Positions 47,201 through 60,927 are shown, counted from the first letter of the stretch. The stretch is DNA of 64,000 nucleotides from Porodaedalea pini (GCA_002794775.1 NBAY01000058.1:1-64000); one strand, 5' to 3'. Made by a program: numbers and translations. Notes: a model not told the origin generated them from the sequence alone.

Positions 47201-50200
47201 TCCTCTGATTAAGAACATATTACAAGCTTATCGGATTCGACGCTCATCGGCGCAATATGGAGAACTGCGACACATGTACAAAAGGAAAGATGCCGGAACT
47301 GTCTGAAATTAATTACAGGGATAAAAGAAGGCCCAATAGCAGGAATAACTCAAAATCGAGTCGAAACGAACGGTCACGACACGCCGTTGATGGAAATATG
47401 GGAATATGTAAAACGAAAGGAGGTAGACAAGAACGTCAGTGCGCCATGCAGCAGGGTTGGTCACTAAGAGGTCCATTTTCCATTTGATAGGCATGGATTC
47501 GATAATATCGAAGAGAGGAACTTTGATTGTATGCTTGAACAGGTTGCCATCAATGCGAAGAATCGATCTCGCAGCTTCGAGGTAGGCACGTAGAGCACTC
47601 GCCGAAAGGCAAGCCTCGCGCGTCTAAAATACACGATGTAGCAGGTCACATTTGTAGAAGAGAAGGCGGGCGTGTTTGGGACGAAACCACCAGTGGCGGA
47701 AAGTGGCACTCGTAGGTCGATAGTGGAGGCCATCAGGACAAGAAACGGGGATCACGAATTCACCTGCGGTGTTGTTCATCGCTAGATAGACTCCGACAAT
47801 TAAGACGATACGTGAAGATGTCGATGTACGAATGAAGACCCGAGGATAGAAGTTAGAATAGACAAATAAAAATGCACCCGCGACACAACCCAGGTGCTTT
47901 TAAAACACCTTTAAGCTCTATGCATATGTTCCTAATGTACGTACGTATGGCCTCCCTCCAATGTTTGCGTCTTCTTCCGAAGTCGAGCTCGAGCCCGCCG
48001 GTGGAGGACAATTGACCGGCGTGCATATACTTAGCAAAGAACTATTGATGCTGATAGATGAACAAAGACGAAGTCTTCTCGGAAGATCACCGAGGGGGGA
48101 ACGACTCGGAAAAGACGGAGAGCACGAGTGAGGCACTGATTACTGATTAGTGACCCGGAGCACCTATTATTAGCGGTCCGTTGACCGCTTGCGAATTACT
48201 AGCGCCCTGAGTACTGAGCCGCAGCGAAGTTCGGAGTGGAGGCAGTGTCGGTGCATTCACATGCCTGTCCAAAGTCCGGAACGTATAGATGCGAGGGGTA
48301 CGACACAGGCCGACCTGGCCTCCGAAGAGAAGAAAGGATGTCGAAGACGGGGGGGCCTTATTGTTGAATCGGGGTCGCTGACATGAAAGAGTTGTGTCCA
48401 ATGCATATTTCCAATTTACATCGTTTGTCGCCTCCGCACGCCTAGAGTGCTCCCGGCATCGAAAAAAAAAAGCACTGAGACCTGTGTCGCTTAGCCGCCA
48501 TCGTCCTCCTCGACCATAGTGTTCCCTAGCTCCGACTCCCGAGTCTGGATTGTTCTCTGAACAACTTGAACTAAACTCGAGCTCCGTTCCATTCCAGGGA
48601 GAGTCGGCTAGGGATCCGAGTTTATTCTTTCACCCGGCCCTCAAACCGTTTTCGTTTCCCGTCCTCGACCCTCGATACAAAATGAGACGAGGACAAAAGC
48701 GCAGAATACAGCGGGTAGCCCACACGAGACGATAGTTAGATTAGCGTCAACCGATCCATAACGAAAGCCTTGAATTGGATCAAGTCAGCCACAAGAATGG
48801 TTGAGCGCCTCAAAACTCGGACGCGGTAGGGGGGAATGTAACGCAATATTTTAGAATGCATATCGATCTTATCCGCTATCCCCACACTTCCTCATGTCTT
48901 GGTTCTGTATAGGCGACCATTTTCCTAGAGCGTTTTTGTTATAGTTCATTGCAGTGTTGATGTTGGCGCAGAAAACTTCGTTTCAAAACTCTCGTAAACC
49001 CACGGTGCGGTGTAAAGGAGTGCCGTACATAGACCAGATACTTACCGGCTTTGTCAAAGCACTTACAACTTCTCTCAAGATGCCCCACAGTTCGTACAAG
49101 GGAGTCAGTACATTTGAATAACGACTTTTTGAGTGCGCGCTGTAAAAGATAGGATCAAGCTCCGCGACACTGTGCATTCCTTATGTATCATAAGTAATCA
49201 TATTACGCAGCCTTATAAATATGGACATACCAGAAAGGCATTAGAGTGTAGTGCATCGCCTGTCGATCCTATTTTACCCAGGGCGGTTTAGCCTAAATGA
49301 GACAATGGAACGGAAGGAACGGAATGGACTCGGAGAATGATATCAATCAAGCCCCATTGAATTCTGATCGGCAAGCGATCGACTGACCGATAAGGCGAAA
49401 AGACAAAAGAGAGAGACGGGCCGAGGTAAAAGACAAAGGGAGAGATGCAGACACGTAGGCGGAGATTGACCATCGGGCTGAGTACCATGTGTGGGAGTAA
49501 GAGAAGGGGGAATAGGGACTGCACGATGGATTCGCATTTGGTCGCAGACCGAGAAAAAACGAGCGGTGTTTGGGTTGATTGCTTAGTACTGAAATTTGCG
49601 TTTTGGCTGTTGTGAGCGGTGCTGGTGTCAGTGCTAGGCACGCGACACAATCATTCCATGATCCATCACGTCAGCTCAAACCAGAGGAGAGAAACCGATG
49701 CAAAGATGGAGTAAGAGCTCAGTAGAGCCTGCTTCACAAAGTCCGACGCGTTCGAGTCAAATATTTGAGCGGAGCGGTGCTAAGTACGGTTTCGAAAGCG
49801 AAACGCGGATAACGGCTGCCTTCTCCTCTGCGCTCTTTTTCTTGCATTCCAAATGGGCATTTATTTGTTTATTTAATCTCCCCATTGGCCCTGCATTCAT
49901 TTCGCAGCGGTAAATAGAACCCGGTTTTGTACGTCGCGGTGAACAAAAGAGACGCACGACAAGAGCCGAGGACAGGTGACAGCGTCTTGCAAGTTCGAAT
50001 GACCAGGAGGGAGCAAGATGAAGGCGAGAAATCGATAGGGTGCGCATATCTCTCCTTCAAGACGAGCGCATTGCAGCACAATAGGGTAGGAGGGGGGTTA
50101 TGGTCTCCGAGTCAAGGACCGGCTCGCCGCGGGTCGGTTCGGCCAATGCAACAAAAATAAAGTTGACGGGGCCAATAGGAGCCGTGTGTTGTGCCGGGCC

Positions 50201-51279
50201 GGCCTGTGAAATGAGCATTTATTTTATAGTTTGCTTTGACTGCATCTTTCTAGATCTGTTTTCTCCGGTGAAACTTGGACAACACACGGCGCGGCTTGCA
50301 AATTTGAGAAGGGAAAAGAAATACGCCTTGAAGGTTTTATGCCGTACATCGGTACACGGGCCAAGAAAGGCTCGGTATCGGCCAAGAACGGCAACGGAGT
50401 AACGTGACGTCAAGTTCGCTTCGACAGCGACCGCATAGACGACGTTGCTCTAATCTTGACAATGATCCCATTGGGCACCGCACAACATGCTCCGTCCCTT
50501 CTGGCAGACCGCGCGCGATGGCCCGCTCGTTAATTTCCCGAACTGACTCGCCTTTTCGCAAAAACGGTGCAAGGCACGGGCGAAGACACGGAGTCAGACC
50601 GAGACGAGTTGAGGCGTCGCCGCCGTTCGCCAGCAGCATCGCCATCTGGTTTCCAATCTCGCTAGCGTGGCGAGGAGGGCATCGTCGCATCTATTTGCGC
50701 TTTCTGTGGGCCGTAAAAGCCGGAAATGGTTCTGAAACACGTCTTATTGTCCTGTCCTTGTCATGGCCCTATTTCTTCATTTTTTATCCTTTTTTTCCAG
50801 CTTCGTACGTGCTTGGGTGGTGATTGGGTTTGCTGCATCGTGTGCAGCACGCTGCAGGTGAGAGTGCAGTCGTGTTCTGCTTTCCCAGTGGAACCGCTGA
50901 CAGGATGCATGCAAGGACGGAAGGGCAATCTGCAAAGATCTCCCTCCGAGCCCGATTGCCGTGACTGACTCATGGGATGCTCCGTGGCTTGTAACTTCAC
51001 GACGGGAAAAACGCTAACTTCTCAACCGGGAAAATGTCAAAAAGGAATAGAATAGACGACGTGGGTGCGTATGGTTTCTCCATTTCTCCCGTGTTTCCAT
51101 TTCAATTTATGCTCACAATTATCCCTGATCCCTCCTCTATTCACCTCCTGCCGGTTAACCGCTCAATCAGCATAGACACGTGTGGCGCGACGCCTTATAA
51201 TAAGAGCGCAGCAACTCTTGCTCTCACTCCTATTCGCATCTCGCTCCCCGCACTTTCTGCACTCGTCTGCGTGAGCGAC
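44283..51279. other. Seven-kilobase stretch without a recognised gene
   Basis: Short frames exist on both strands, but none shows a known domain, a credible exon series or family resemblance to the rest of the window. Three short inverted repeats lie at 46538-46603, followed by a run of nine T. The last 100 bp hold the promoter of the cyclase gene. Long non-coding RNA or very decayed genes cannot be excluded. Confidence 0.4.
51195..51204 (+). promoter_or_regulatory. TATA-like box of the drimane cyclase gene
   Basis: TTATAATAAG lies about 80 bp upstream of the ATG at 51280. It supports that start over an in-frame upstream codon at 51034, which would place this element inside the coding region. 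Confidence 0.45.
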
Positions 51280-53037
51280 ATGGCCTCCTTCGTCCCACGT
51301 CATCGCACCGTGCCCTCCCTCGAGACCGACTACGCGAGTCCGCCGAGCTCTTCGACCTCCTCTGGCGCGTCGACGCCTGCGACCGCCTTCTTCGACCTCA
51401 CTCTCTCCCCTCTCGCCAACAAGCTTGACTTCGGTGACTCGGAGCCGAGCACGTCTCGATGCGAGAACATCATCTTCGACCTCGGCGACGTCCTCTTCAC
51501 CTGGTCCGCCGAGACCAAGATGCGCGTGTCTCCCAAGATGCTCAAGAAGATCCTCCGCTCCGCAACGTGGTTCGAGTTTGAAAAGGGTAACCTTTCCGAG
51601 CAGGAGGCGTACGACGCCGTTGCAATCGAGCTCGGCGTTCAGTCGGCCGACGTCCGCGCAGCATTCCAGGCCGCGCGCGATTCGCTGCAGAGCAACGCGC
51701 ATCTTGTCACTCTTATTCGGGAGCTCAAGGAGCAGCACGGTGTCCGCGTGTTCGCTATGTCTAATATCTCCGCACCCGACTTTGCTGTGCTACGCGGAAA
51801 AGCTGCGCCGGAGGAATGGGCTCTGTTCGAGCGTGTGTTCACAAGTAGCGAGGCCCGCGAACGCAAGCCTAATCTCGGGTTTTACAAGTACGTGCTTGAG
51901 CAGACTGGGATTGACCCTGTGCGTACGCTCTTCATCGACGACAAGCTCGAGAACATTCTCCCCGCACGGTCACTCGGTATCAAGGGCATCGTGTTCGACA
52001 ACCTAGAGAACCTCTCGCGTCAGCTGCACAACTACGTTGGTGACCCGGTCGGACGGGCCCAGGCATGGCTCAAGGATAGCGCGAAGAAGATGCTCTCCGT
52101 TACGAACACCGGTGTCACCGTCCAGGAAAATTTCGCGCCGCTTCTCATCTATGAGGCCACTGGCGATCGCTCGCTCGTCGAGTACGTTGAGCACCCTCGT
52201 TTGTTCAACTTCTTCATCGGTAAGTGCTTCCTCACTTCGCGGTCACGCGCTTGGACATAATCTAATTGTTCTGCCATGCGGCGCTTGTGCTTGCGCTTAC
52301 AGGAGGCCCTGTGATGACTACAGAGGAGTTTCCATTCGACCTCGACACGACCTCGATCGGCCTCACGGTGTCCACGCATGTCGACTATGAGACCAAGATG
52401 GGCGTCATGGACGAGATGCTCACCTACGTGAACAAGGACGGTATTATTCAGACTTACTTCGACCCGAGCCGGCCGCGGACCGGTACGTCTGTCGCATCTC
52501 TTCCTTGCTATTGTCTAGCTCACTGACTCTCACTCCCAACTTCTTGTACTTTCAGATCCGATTGTCTGTGTGAACGTGCTCACCTTTTTCCATATGTACG
52601 GCCGCGGGTCCGAGCTTGCTTCGACGCTCGACTGGGTGTACTCCATCTTGCAGCATCGCGCGTACCTCGACGGCACGCTTTACTACCACGGCGGCGACAC
52701 CTTCCTTTTCTTCCTCTCGCGGCTTCTCTCCATTGCGCCTTCCGTATATGCGCGGTTCGCCCCGCTCTTCGCGCGCCGCGTGTTTGAACGCTCCGGTGCA
52801 GACGGTGATGCTCTTGCGCTTGCAATGCGCGTCATCGCAGGTGCAGCAGCAGGCGTGCGGATGTACGTCGACCACGAACGACTACTGAAGATGCAGGAGG
52901 AAGACGGTGGATTCCCACTTGGATGGGCATATAAATATGGCGGGTCGGGGATACTGCTGGGAAACAAGGGCTGGACGACTGCGCTTGCAGTGCAGGCGAT
53001 TCAGGCGTTCGACGCTCTCGATACAGAGATTTTCTAG
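51280..53037 (+). CDS. HAD-type drimane (drimenyl/albicanyl) diphosphate synthase
   Basis: Exons 51280-52219, 52303-52482 and 52556-53037 join to 533 residues. The N-terminal half is a haloacid-dehalogenase fold: motif I IIFDLGDVLF, motif II AMSNIS, the Lys of motif III in RKPNLGFYKY and motif IV LFIDDKLEN. The C-terminal half is a terpene-cyclase beta-type alpha-barrel with FPFDLDTTSIG, whose DxDTT is the class II proton-donor motif, and ends in a barrel repeat (LLGNKGWTTALAVQAI). This fusion is known from AstC-like fungal enzymes, in which the cyclase makes drimanyl-type diphosphate from farnesyl diphosphate and the HAD half removes phosphate. Both active sites look whole. The start is placed by the TATA box. 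Which drimane isomer is made cannot be told. Confidence 0.85.
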
Positions 53038-55716
53038 TCTGTCGCCGTGCGTCTTTCTCCTTTCATTCCCTTTCGCTCTTCGTCTCTGTCCTTCGTCATC
53101 ATCGCATGCATTGTCCATTGTCCATCGGTCTGCCTTCACATGTTTTTATTCTTCGATTTTATTCCGCCCGTGATTGTACCCGTGCCATCCTCACTCGCAT
53201 CCTCGAGTCGCAGTTCACAGTATCTTCCGACAACGAAATTTATAATCTAGACTACATCACTCATTATTTAAAGCCTCGTAGCGTAGATAAATTCGAATTT
53301 CTCCATCCACTTCGACCTTCGTTCTACAATCGTACTGGTACTTGTACCGTTTTTTTTTCCTTTTATCTTGGTTTATCTTTTTTTTACCTGCAATGCGCAG
53401 CACAAGCTCTAAAAAGTCTCTACTCTGTACTTTTACCTCGGGCATCTCCCTCCGGCTATGTGGAATACAATGTCGCACGACTGCCTTGTGAACTTTTTGC
53501 ACCGCCACGGCGAGCTTCAGCCGCTGCATCGGAGAATGCGCGCGTTGCTTTCAGATCAGTACTAGTGGCAACGCAAGATCTGTTTTACTTCCCACATGAA
53601 ACGGCCAGCGTCCTCGAGTTCTATCACTACCACTGCCATTCCACCCCCAGACTCCATTCTCATTACAGACCTCGAAACTAGTTGTCCCGAGCACATCGTC
53701 GTCATCCCAGTACAGCTGGAACACGGCCCGAAAACGCTTTCGAAGCCATGGGGATGCGGGCGTGGAAATCGTTGTGTTGCTCGATGAGAAACGAGTCTGA
53801 ACTTGGAAACCTGCAGACTCGGGAACTCGGGGGATTTGAAGCTCCAACGTCGCGCGCACATTCGGGCGGACCTCGTTTTGATTGATAGCAACGCTGCTTT
53901 TTCATACAGGATAAAATGGTGAGACTGCATTCCTGTCAGCCATCTGTCATCTCAATCTCCTTTTCACACAAAGCGCATTCCCACAGTCCTTGACTCGATC
54001 TCGTGAAATTCACACAGTTTATTACCATCCCGCGCAGCCTGCACAGGCCGAGGTGCGTGCGCGGCGCGGCTCCGAACCTTGTCTGCGTAAGCTTACACTG
54101 CTTATATTAGTTATTGTGTTATAATTAGTTTGCGTTCCACAGATAGGCTTTCGGGAAGCAGAGGCAGCGCGGCGAGCTCGGTTCACAAATGCTGGAAGCA
54201 GCGGATCCGGATCTGCGCTGGCCGCCATAAAGCGCCTACTCGACTCTTACTCTAGATTATGCTAAAATTTATAGATCTCCGAGCGATACTCGGACGCGAG
54301 CTTGCGGCCGTCGAAGATCAAGGCGATCTCATCTGGAGCACAAATTGCGGCGGTGCATCAGTAGACGGCGCGAATAACCTCACGGAACATCGACGAGCGC
54401 ATGTAGTGGGGCGGATCGCTCCCGACAATAACCACTGACGCTCGCCGAAGCCTCTGCAGCTTCTTTCCCGTCCGGGATCTTCACTCGTCTCGATCTAGGA
54501 ATGGAAGGCCTTCTTGCACGGAAGGGCTCATCTCGGCGATCCTCTGGCAAGTTAACGGAGTTAGGGAAGCTGAGCACGGCGATCGTGTTGCAGGATGAGA
54601 AGAGCCTCTCTTCCTTAAGTAAACACAACGAGTAAGCGCGTGCTGTCTGATGCAAGATAGATCGAAAACTAACTTCCGCAGTCAGACAGTCTTCAAATCG
54701 ACTGTTAATCGCATGCCTTTCGTTCTCGCATCTGACATGCGACAGTGAGTTCCCATAGACTATGTAGCGTCAGGTAAAGGCGTTGCCTCCGAGCTAGGGA
54801 CTGATATCTTTTATCTTGATCTCCTACAGCTTCCGGCCATCCAGGCCTTTCTAGGAGCCGCTGCTCAAAGATGAAACACTTAGAGATGCACACGGAAGCA
54901 TAGGCTCATTTCTGTGGAATACTTTATCTTGAGGGTGGAAGATCTCTTCGAGTGAAGCCGGCGAGCAATTTTTTTGTTTTTGTTTCGCGTCATTTCAATG
55001 TGTATTGATTGCTAGCCATACAAGCTAGGAGATGATAATCATCGCCTTATTGTACCAGAGAAACATCGTGTTCGAGCTGCGTACCGCTTACAAGAACTGC
55101 CACCGAATATAATCTGTCACGTATTGTATAGAAAGAAGAAAGGTAAGACGGCGCATCTTAACAATAAGCAAGCGAGGATGGAAGAAAGAAGAGTAGGGCA
55201 GTATAGGACGTATTTGGGACTAATCTATAGTTGGTGAGTTTGGCCGTATCTTGAGTCTAGCGGTGCGACCGACACTTGGATGGCACGGAATAAATATCAT
55301 CGGTCATTAGGCTTAGCATGAGCCTAGCCATGAGCCCTCTGCGCTTACAACGTATCTTCTGCAGCCTTCTCGCACCTATTGTGAAAAATTAGTCTCTTCT
55401 TATTATGTGTTGCAGATCGAGTCGGGATTTGTTCGTTATGTGAGAGCCCAGAAGTAGTAGCGCTGTAGCACTACGTTATGGAACATCAAATACACTCATT
55501 CTAGTAGGCTATGTCGGCATTTGTGATTTTCAGCATAGAAAAGAGACCCGATAGAGTTTTGAGTTGCTTTCTGGGATATATGACTTCTGTTCGAGCATGC
55601 AGTGTTAGTAAATATTGCGAAAGGGTAGGTTTTAATTAGATAAGCACCACCCAGGATTACCAAAAAAGGCCTCCAAGTTAAACTCTGGAAGTCACGTCGC
55701 GCCACCATCCCGTGCT
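53038..55716. other. Intergenic with one coding-like minus-strand fragment
   Basis: Most of the stretch shows no gene. On the minus strand, 54655-54250 reads as broken protein-like pieces such as VVIVGSDPPHYMRSSMFREV and PDEIALIFDGRKLASEY, separated by stops and with no clear splice sites. I do not recognise the parent family. A gene relic is likely. Confidence 0.35.
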
Positions 55717-56264
55717 ATGGCAGACACACCTATTACACTCTCACCAGAAGCTGAAGCACGGGCGGCGAATAGGGCACGTTTCGAACTAGAACTCGAGTTT
55801 GTTCAAGCTCTTGCAAACCCCTTTTATCTCCACTCGCTCGCGCAACAAAATATCCTCGCACAGCCCGCATTCGTGAATTTCCTAAAATACCTTCTGTATT
55901 GGAAGGAGAAGGACTACGCCCGGTTTCTTCAGTGAGTTCTGTCCATTTGCGCGTCTTTTTTCAGTCTATTCATATGGGGCCACCAGTTATCCGCATGCAC
56001 TGCATCATTTGGAGCTTCTCCAGAACGCCCAATTTCGCTCGGAGATCGGCAAGGACGAATGGCGCGAGTATTTGAACCAGAAGCAGTTCGATCATTGGAG
56101 GACCTGGTGCGTACTATCAATCTATCATACACATTTGAACTCACATCGCTGTACCCAGGCGGGAAGATCCCAGTCGACTTACGGGGACAGCGACTAACCT
56201 TGCGGCCGCGGCCGCCTCTGCTGCAGACACAGCTCAAGCAGACTCAAAGGAAGGCGTGAATTAG
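55717..56264 (+). CDS. MED31: Mediator complex subunit 31 (Soh1)
   Basis: Exons 55717-55931, 55987-56106 and 56159-56264 join to 146 residues. The Med31 core is unmistakable: RFELELEFVQALANPFYLH, LAQQNILAQPAFVNFLKYL, YWKEKDYARFLQYPHALHHL and FRSEIGKDEWREYL. The last exon codes an alanine-rich tail after HWRTWWRED. Med31 is the most conserved subunit of the Mediator middle module, linking activators to RNA polymerase II in the nucleus. Both introns are short and splice in phase 2. Confidence 0.95.
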
Positions 56265-57437
56265 CTTTTCTGCAATGTGTTCTTCTAATTCTGCAGCATT
56301 AATATGTACCAATACACTCCGTCCACTTCTTGCACGTCGCGCAGGATAATTAATTTGAGTTGAGTCCGTGAGAAAGCTGGTTTATTGTCTTCGTGCTGAC
56401 AGATTGCATTCTTTGTCAGGAGCTTCTTCCAAGGTAATCAACGAACAAAAGGCGTGAAGGCACCAGGTGCCGTTCCTGGGATGGTCAACGACGGGTCAAC
56501 GAGGCTGTACTGCTTTTATTGCTTCGAATTCGGCTTCATGTCGAATAAAGTTTCCTTTTGTCTGAGGTCCTAAGTAATTGCGGATCAATGCTGCGCCCAC
56601 GGTGTTCACCAAGCTTGGGGCACTTCGCACAGGAATAAAGCACTGAATCTCTGGGCGGATAGGAGTTTAAAGCTCTTGCTCCTCGTGTCTTTTGTTTTCG
56701 GGCTCTGAGCTTACAATTGCGGCACAACCCGGTTATACACCTACCCTTCGAGCGAATTCTCTATTCTATATGACGCACAAGAGCGCTCTCCTGCCTTCTA
56801 GGAACTCGTGTTGATCTTTTTGTCTCATCGCGTCGATCACGATAGGACCGAGCCTGCTGCTGTGCTGGAATGGACCCACACTTTGCGCCAGCGCCAGCGC
56901 CTTGTTCCTCAGCGCCTGTCCTCTTATACGTTCAACATAATTCCAAGTGTACTGCTTGACCTCTATATGCCTTCAAGGCCATTAAAGCTATACAACTGCA
57001 GAAGCCAGTTGTGTTAAGTCACACTCACCTTTCCATTCTTCACACTTATTGTCGGCCGCGGGCGATGGCCAGATTGTGCCTAAGCTGTCAGTACTCTACA
57101 AAAAGACCGGTCTCGTCCGCAGTGCGCTGTGCTTATTTCACGCGCCGTGAAATGCAATGTGCGCGTGGGCCATGCATAGCTCCCCTAGGCCGGGGCTGCG
57201 CCCCTCTCTCCGTTGTCCGCTTCTTTTGTTTCACGGGCCTGCGCGCTCAAACCCGACATATACCAAAGCCCTTTTTCACAATGGTCACTGTGGTGCACAG
57301 GTACCAAGAATGTGGAGGGTGGGGTATAAAAGGACGACGTTTTAAGCGGACGACTCTGCCCTCTAATTGCATTCGCATCCTCGCCTAACCCGCACATTTA
57401 CCTCTAACCAACCAACCAACCAACCCGCTCTTCTGCA
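56265..57437. other. Intergenic, upstream region of the pheromone gene
   Basis: No exon was recognised. The right end holds a TATA box at 57325-57332 and a CAACCAACC repeat directly before the pheromone start codon. No pheromone receptor gene is present here or elsewhere in the window. Confidence 0.4.
57325..57332 (+). promoter_or_regulatory. TATA box of the pheromone gene
   Basis: TATAAAAG is 113 bp upstream of the ATG at 57438, in the usual range for a highly expressed fungal gene. Confidence 0.55.
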
Positions 57438-57681
57438 ATGGACTCCTTTACCACCGTCTCCATCTCCACCACGTCCTCCGAGACGTCGGACACACCCATC
57501 TCGCGAGAGAGGACCAGCAGCAGCGGCACGTACTGCGTTATCGCTCGGTGCCCCGATGTCGAGTCCGTTCCGACCGACGCCGAGACTACTAGCTCAAGTG
57601 GTACATACTGCGTCATCTCCTGGTACGTCTTGCGCCTCCTTTCTCCCCATTTGCTCGCTGTTTGCTGACGTTGTGCGTAGA
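57438..57681 (+). CDS. Lipopeptide mating-pheromone precursor with two core repeats
   Basis: Exon 1 (57438-57622) codes 61 residues starting MDSFTTVS, a start typical of agaricomycete pheromone precursors, and ending SSSGTYCVIS. A 58 bp intron (donor GTACGT, branch-like GCTGACG, acceptor GCGTAG) ends at 57680; splicing joins TG to A and makes the stop TGA exactly after CVIS, so the mature C-terminus is a CAAX box for farnesylation. Without splicing the frame runs on for 15 residues and the CAAX end is lost. The precursor holds the core twice: SSSGTYCVIA after the processing-like ER pair, and SSSGTYCVIS at the end. The nine shared codons code the same residues though five of them differ in sequence. 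Product role: small secreted lipopeptide signal to a Ste3-type receptor. KDSR follows convergently after 320 bp. Confidence 0.8.
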
Positions 57682-58000
57682 TCAACTTCACACTGCTGCG
57701 CCGGATCACTTTCGTTTTCTTCGCCCGCCGCGGCTTTCCTTTTTTTATGCGCACTTTGTAGATTTAACTTTCACACTTAATGGTTACTCTTCTTTTCACC
57801 GGGTTTTGCTGTTGACGTATTTCGCTATGTTTCGCCCCGAGTTGCATACCCACGTTTGAATCACTCAAGATGCCGCCTTCGTATTTGGACACATACACGT
57901 TCCGTTCACTGTTGAATTAATGCTAGTTTGAAACTATAAAATTCCATAGGACATGAGCCAAGCTACACAAAGTCAAAGCAAAATATGGTATAAGATACGA

Positions 58001-59191
58001 TCAATCCGTTTTCTTCGACTGAGGAATGAGTCCGGCCGCCTTAAGATACTCTCGGTGTTCCTCGCGACTGTTCAAAAGCTTCGAGTCACAGTCTCGCCGC
58101 CAGAACGGAAGAGCAATCTGGGGAGCAGTCAGTACAAGCCGTGCAGGAGGGCACCGAGAGCGCATACCCAGCCAATGCAGTCCAGAATAGGACCGATGAT
58201 AGGATTCACGATCGGTGCGGCCCCACGGGCGGAGTTTGAGAATACCTTCGTGATGAATGTCGCCGCGATATGGTGGTCGCCCCTCTCTACGTCTGTACGA
58301 AAAACTCAGCTAGGTTTCCCAGTTGATAATACCCAAGAACATACATTTAAGCAACACCGCAGCTGCTGCGTCACAACTGAGAATCGAATCGTCCTCTTCG
58401 AATTTCTTTGTGAGCGCCGGCTTCGTCCTCGTCTCCGTCTCGAGTCCTGGCGAGTCCATAGCGGGCGCAAAGTAGATATGTACGTCAATGTCATAGAGAA
58501 TGCATTCGGAACGGAGTGTCTCCGCCAGACCCTTGAGCGCATGCTTTCCAGGAGCGTAGGGCGCATAACCGATGAAGGACATGAGCGAAAGCGTCGAGCC
58601 GATGAAAACGATCTTCCCTGGCCGCTGCTCGTGGACGAGCTTCTTCACGGCAGCATGTGCACTCCAGGCCTGCACCCAGTACGCTTGCTCCATGCCCTGC
58701 ACTAATTGCTCTTCTGTGGTTTCTACGAAGTAGGCTGGCCGTGAGGAACCAGCGCAGAGAAAGAACGCATCCGGCACTGTGACTGCACCATCGCTTTGCT
58801 GGGAGAGCGCGAGAGATTCTGCTTCAAGTGCCGCATGGGAGCCGACGGACGTATTCAGCGGGAATGAATGGTATCTGAATGTCTGCTCAGAAGTCTGCCG
58901 GTGCTTCTACTTCACTTTGAGATAAGTTTCGCTTGGGGGAGAAGCAAGGTAAACTCGTACCTCCAGTTCTTCGATTGCAGCCTTCAACTTGTCCACATTC
59001 CTCGCGATTATTGTCACACTTGCACCTTTCTTTGCAAGTAGGACAGAGACAGATAAGCCTAATCCTTGCGAACCTCCGGTGACGTAGCAGTTCTGGTTTC
59101 ATTGTTGCATGAGTTCAAAACGCGTCAGTGCCAGCTTATCTCGCGCACCTTTCCCTTTGCATCCCATCTTGTTCCAAACCCCAGGACCATC
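58001..59191 (-). CDS. 3-ketodihydrosphingosine reductase (Tsc10/KDSR)
   Basis: The gene starts at ATG 59191 with a 42-nt exon coding MVLGFGTRWDAKGK. Exon 2 (59092-58961) holds the NADPH-binding CYVTGGSQGLGL. The third exon holds DAFFLCAGSS, the catalytic serine in FIGSTLS, the YAPGK motif (Tyr-x3-Lys) and TRTKPALTKKFEEDD, typical of this family. Then YVERGDHHIAATF and a last exon coding IALPFWRRDCDSKLL, ending in a stop at 58001. The final intron removes a stop right after CIGW. The enzyme reduces 3-ketosphinganine to dihydrosphingosine on the endoplasmic reticulum, the second step of sphingolipid synthesis. The hydrophobic C-terminal segment fits membrane anchoring. Confidence 0.9.
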
Positions 59192-60241
<1,050 letters not shown>

Positions 60242-60927
60242 ACATCGCGAAGGAGCGACATCGACGTAGAGGAGGGGGGGGGGGAGAGAGGGAAGAAAGA
60301 AGGGAAAGGAGAATGTGACTTGGATTACAGAGGGGGATGCGGTCTCACCTAGGCGTCATGGAGGTAAGAGGAAAAGCAGAACAGGTGTTCAGATGCGATT
60401 CCTCTTCCTTATATACAGCAATCACCCCATGAGAACTGGTTGCCCAATTATCTAAGATTACATAAAGGGAGCGGAATGGAACGAATGAAGGTCATGTAAA
60501 GTGTGGGAAATGATTGGGAAAGAAGGTTAATTATAACAAAAAGGTGTGATTAAAAGAAATGAAATGATAAAAGGAAAATAAAAGAAAGGAAAAGTTTGAG
60601 TCCTGACAGAGGCGTAGGTGATGGCGTTAAACAAGGACCTGGCCTGTGACGCTTATGGCTGCATCTGCAGGGTGGGGGGCGATAGAAGGTGAGTGGTCAG
60701 CACAAAGGCATTGACAGCAATGATCAGAGAGACAAGACCACTGATAGAATGCAGTTGAGTATGCAATTAAAGTGGATAAGAGTTCTGCAGCAATGCATGG
60801 AGGGATCGAGCATCATTGACAGGGCGAGGTCTCAACTCAACTTTCCCATGATAGGGATGATGGAGGTATGAAGATAAGTGCAATCCAACAAGCGTGTCAG
60901 ACACTACATAGCACTATATATAATATA

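Noticed and set aside
15415..53037. A biosynthetic cluster joining P450, questin-oxidase-like protein, regulator and drimane cyclase
   Set aside because: The genes are 4-18 kb apart, with housekeeping genes and repeats between them, and the P450 is broken.
53596..53787. Small frame ending NRCVAR, which recalls a CAAX box of a second pheromone
   Set aside because: X would be Arg, which is unusual; the start is MKRP, not the usual MD; no TATA box and no resemblance to the precursor at 57.4 kb.
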